A stretch of DNA of 5,597 nt from an uncultured Lactobacillus sp. (GTDB taxonomy: Bacteria > Bacillota > Bacilli > Lactobacillales > Lactobacillaceae). A program made the translations under genes and the position numbers. The notes under the pieces were generated by a model. It was not told the origin of the DNA and ran no database searches. It saw only the letters and a program-made list of their open reading frames with translations. Position 1 is the first letter of the stretch. Each line of letters begins with the position of its first letter. Positions 5,597 to 5,597 of this stretch are shown in pieces. The DNA lies in contig CALYQE010000118.1 of the NCBI GenBank assembly GCA_945281075.1, positions 1 to 5,597 of the forward strand, read 5' to 3'.

Positions 5597-5597
5597 C

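Noticed and set aside
1..5597. CRISPR array, insertion sequence, tRNA or rRNA gene
   Set aside because: No regularly spaced repeats, no transposase motifs with terminal inverted repeats, and no cloverleaf or rRNA-like segment was seen on either strand.

Overview
The window looks like a piece of a low-GC Firmicutes chromosome, most likely from the Lactobacillaceae. The reasons are AT-rich coding sequence, strong AGGAG-type ribosome binding sites, tightly packed genes, a mannose-class phosphotransferase system (PTS) with separate IIB, IIC, IID and IIA proteins, and a PRD antiterminator. The species cannot be fixed from the sequence alone.

Layout: (1) positions 1-693 hold the 3' part of an alpha/beta hydrolase of the hormone-sensitive-lipase type, cut by the window edge. 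(2) Positions 694-817 form a regulatory leader with a ribonucleic antiterminator (RAT) hairpin that overlaps the ascending arm of an intrinsic terminator. (3) Positions 818-4213 carry five closely spaced genes: EIIB, EIIC, EIID, EIIA and a LicT/BglG-type antiterminator. (4) A sixth gene, 4226-5131, encodes a NIF3/DUF34-like putative metal protein and seems to close the operon. (5) Positions 5132-5314 are intergenic and hold a perfect 13-bp terminator hairpin. (6) Positions 5315-5596 on the minus strand are the 3' part of a small membrane protein of unknown function, convergent with the operon.

Proposed working (inference from families and layout): IIA and IIB relay phosphate from HPr to a sugar that enters through the IIC-IID channel. 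The antiterminator, with all four PRD histidines present, senses PTS activity through phosphorylation. When active it binds the RAT, blocks the overlapping terminator and lets transcription into its own operon. This is a self-contained induction circuit. The sugar is unknown, because no glycosidase, isomerase, deacetylase or kinase is in the window. The only candidate enzyme co-transcribed with the transporter is the NIF3-like protein, whose predicted metal-site motifs differ from the classic family pattern. The most notable points are the RAT, whose paired bases differ from the textbook element in compensating ways while its loop bases are kept, and the pairing of a mannose-class PTS with a BglG-type RNA-binding regulator and a NIF3-like protein.
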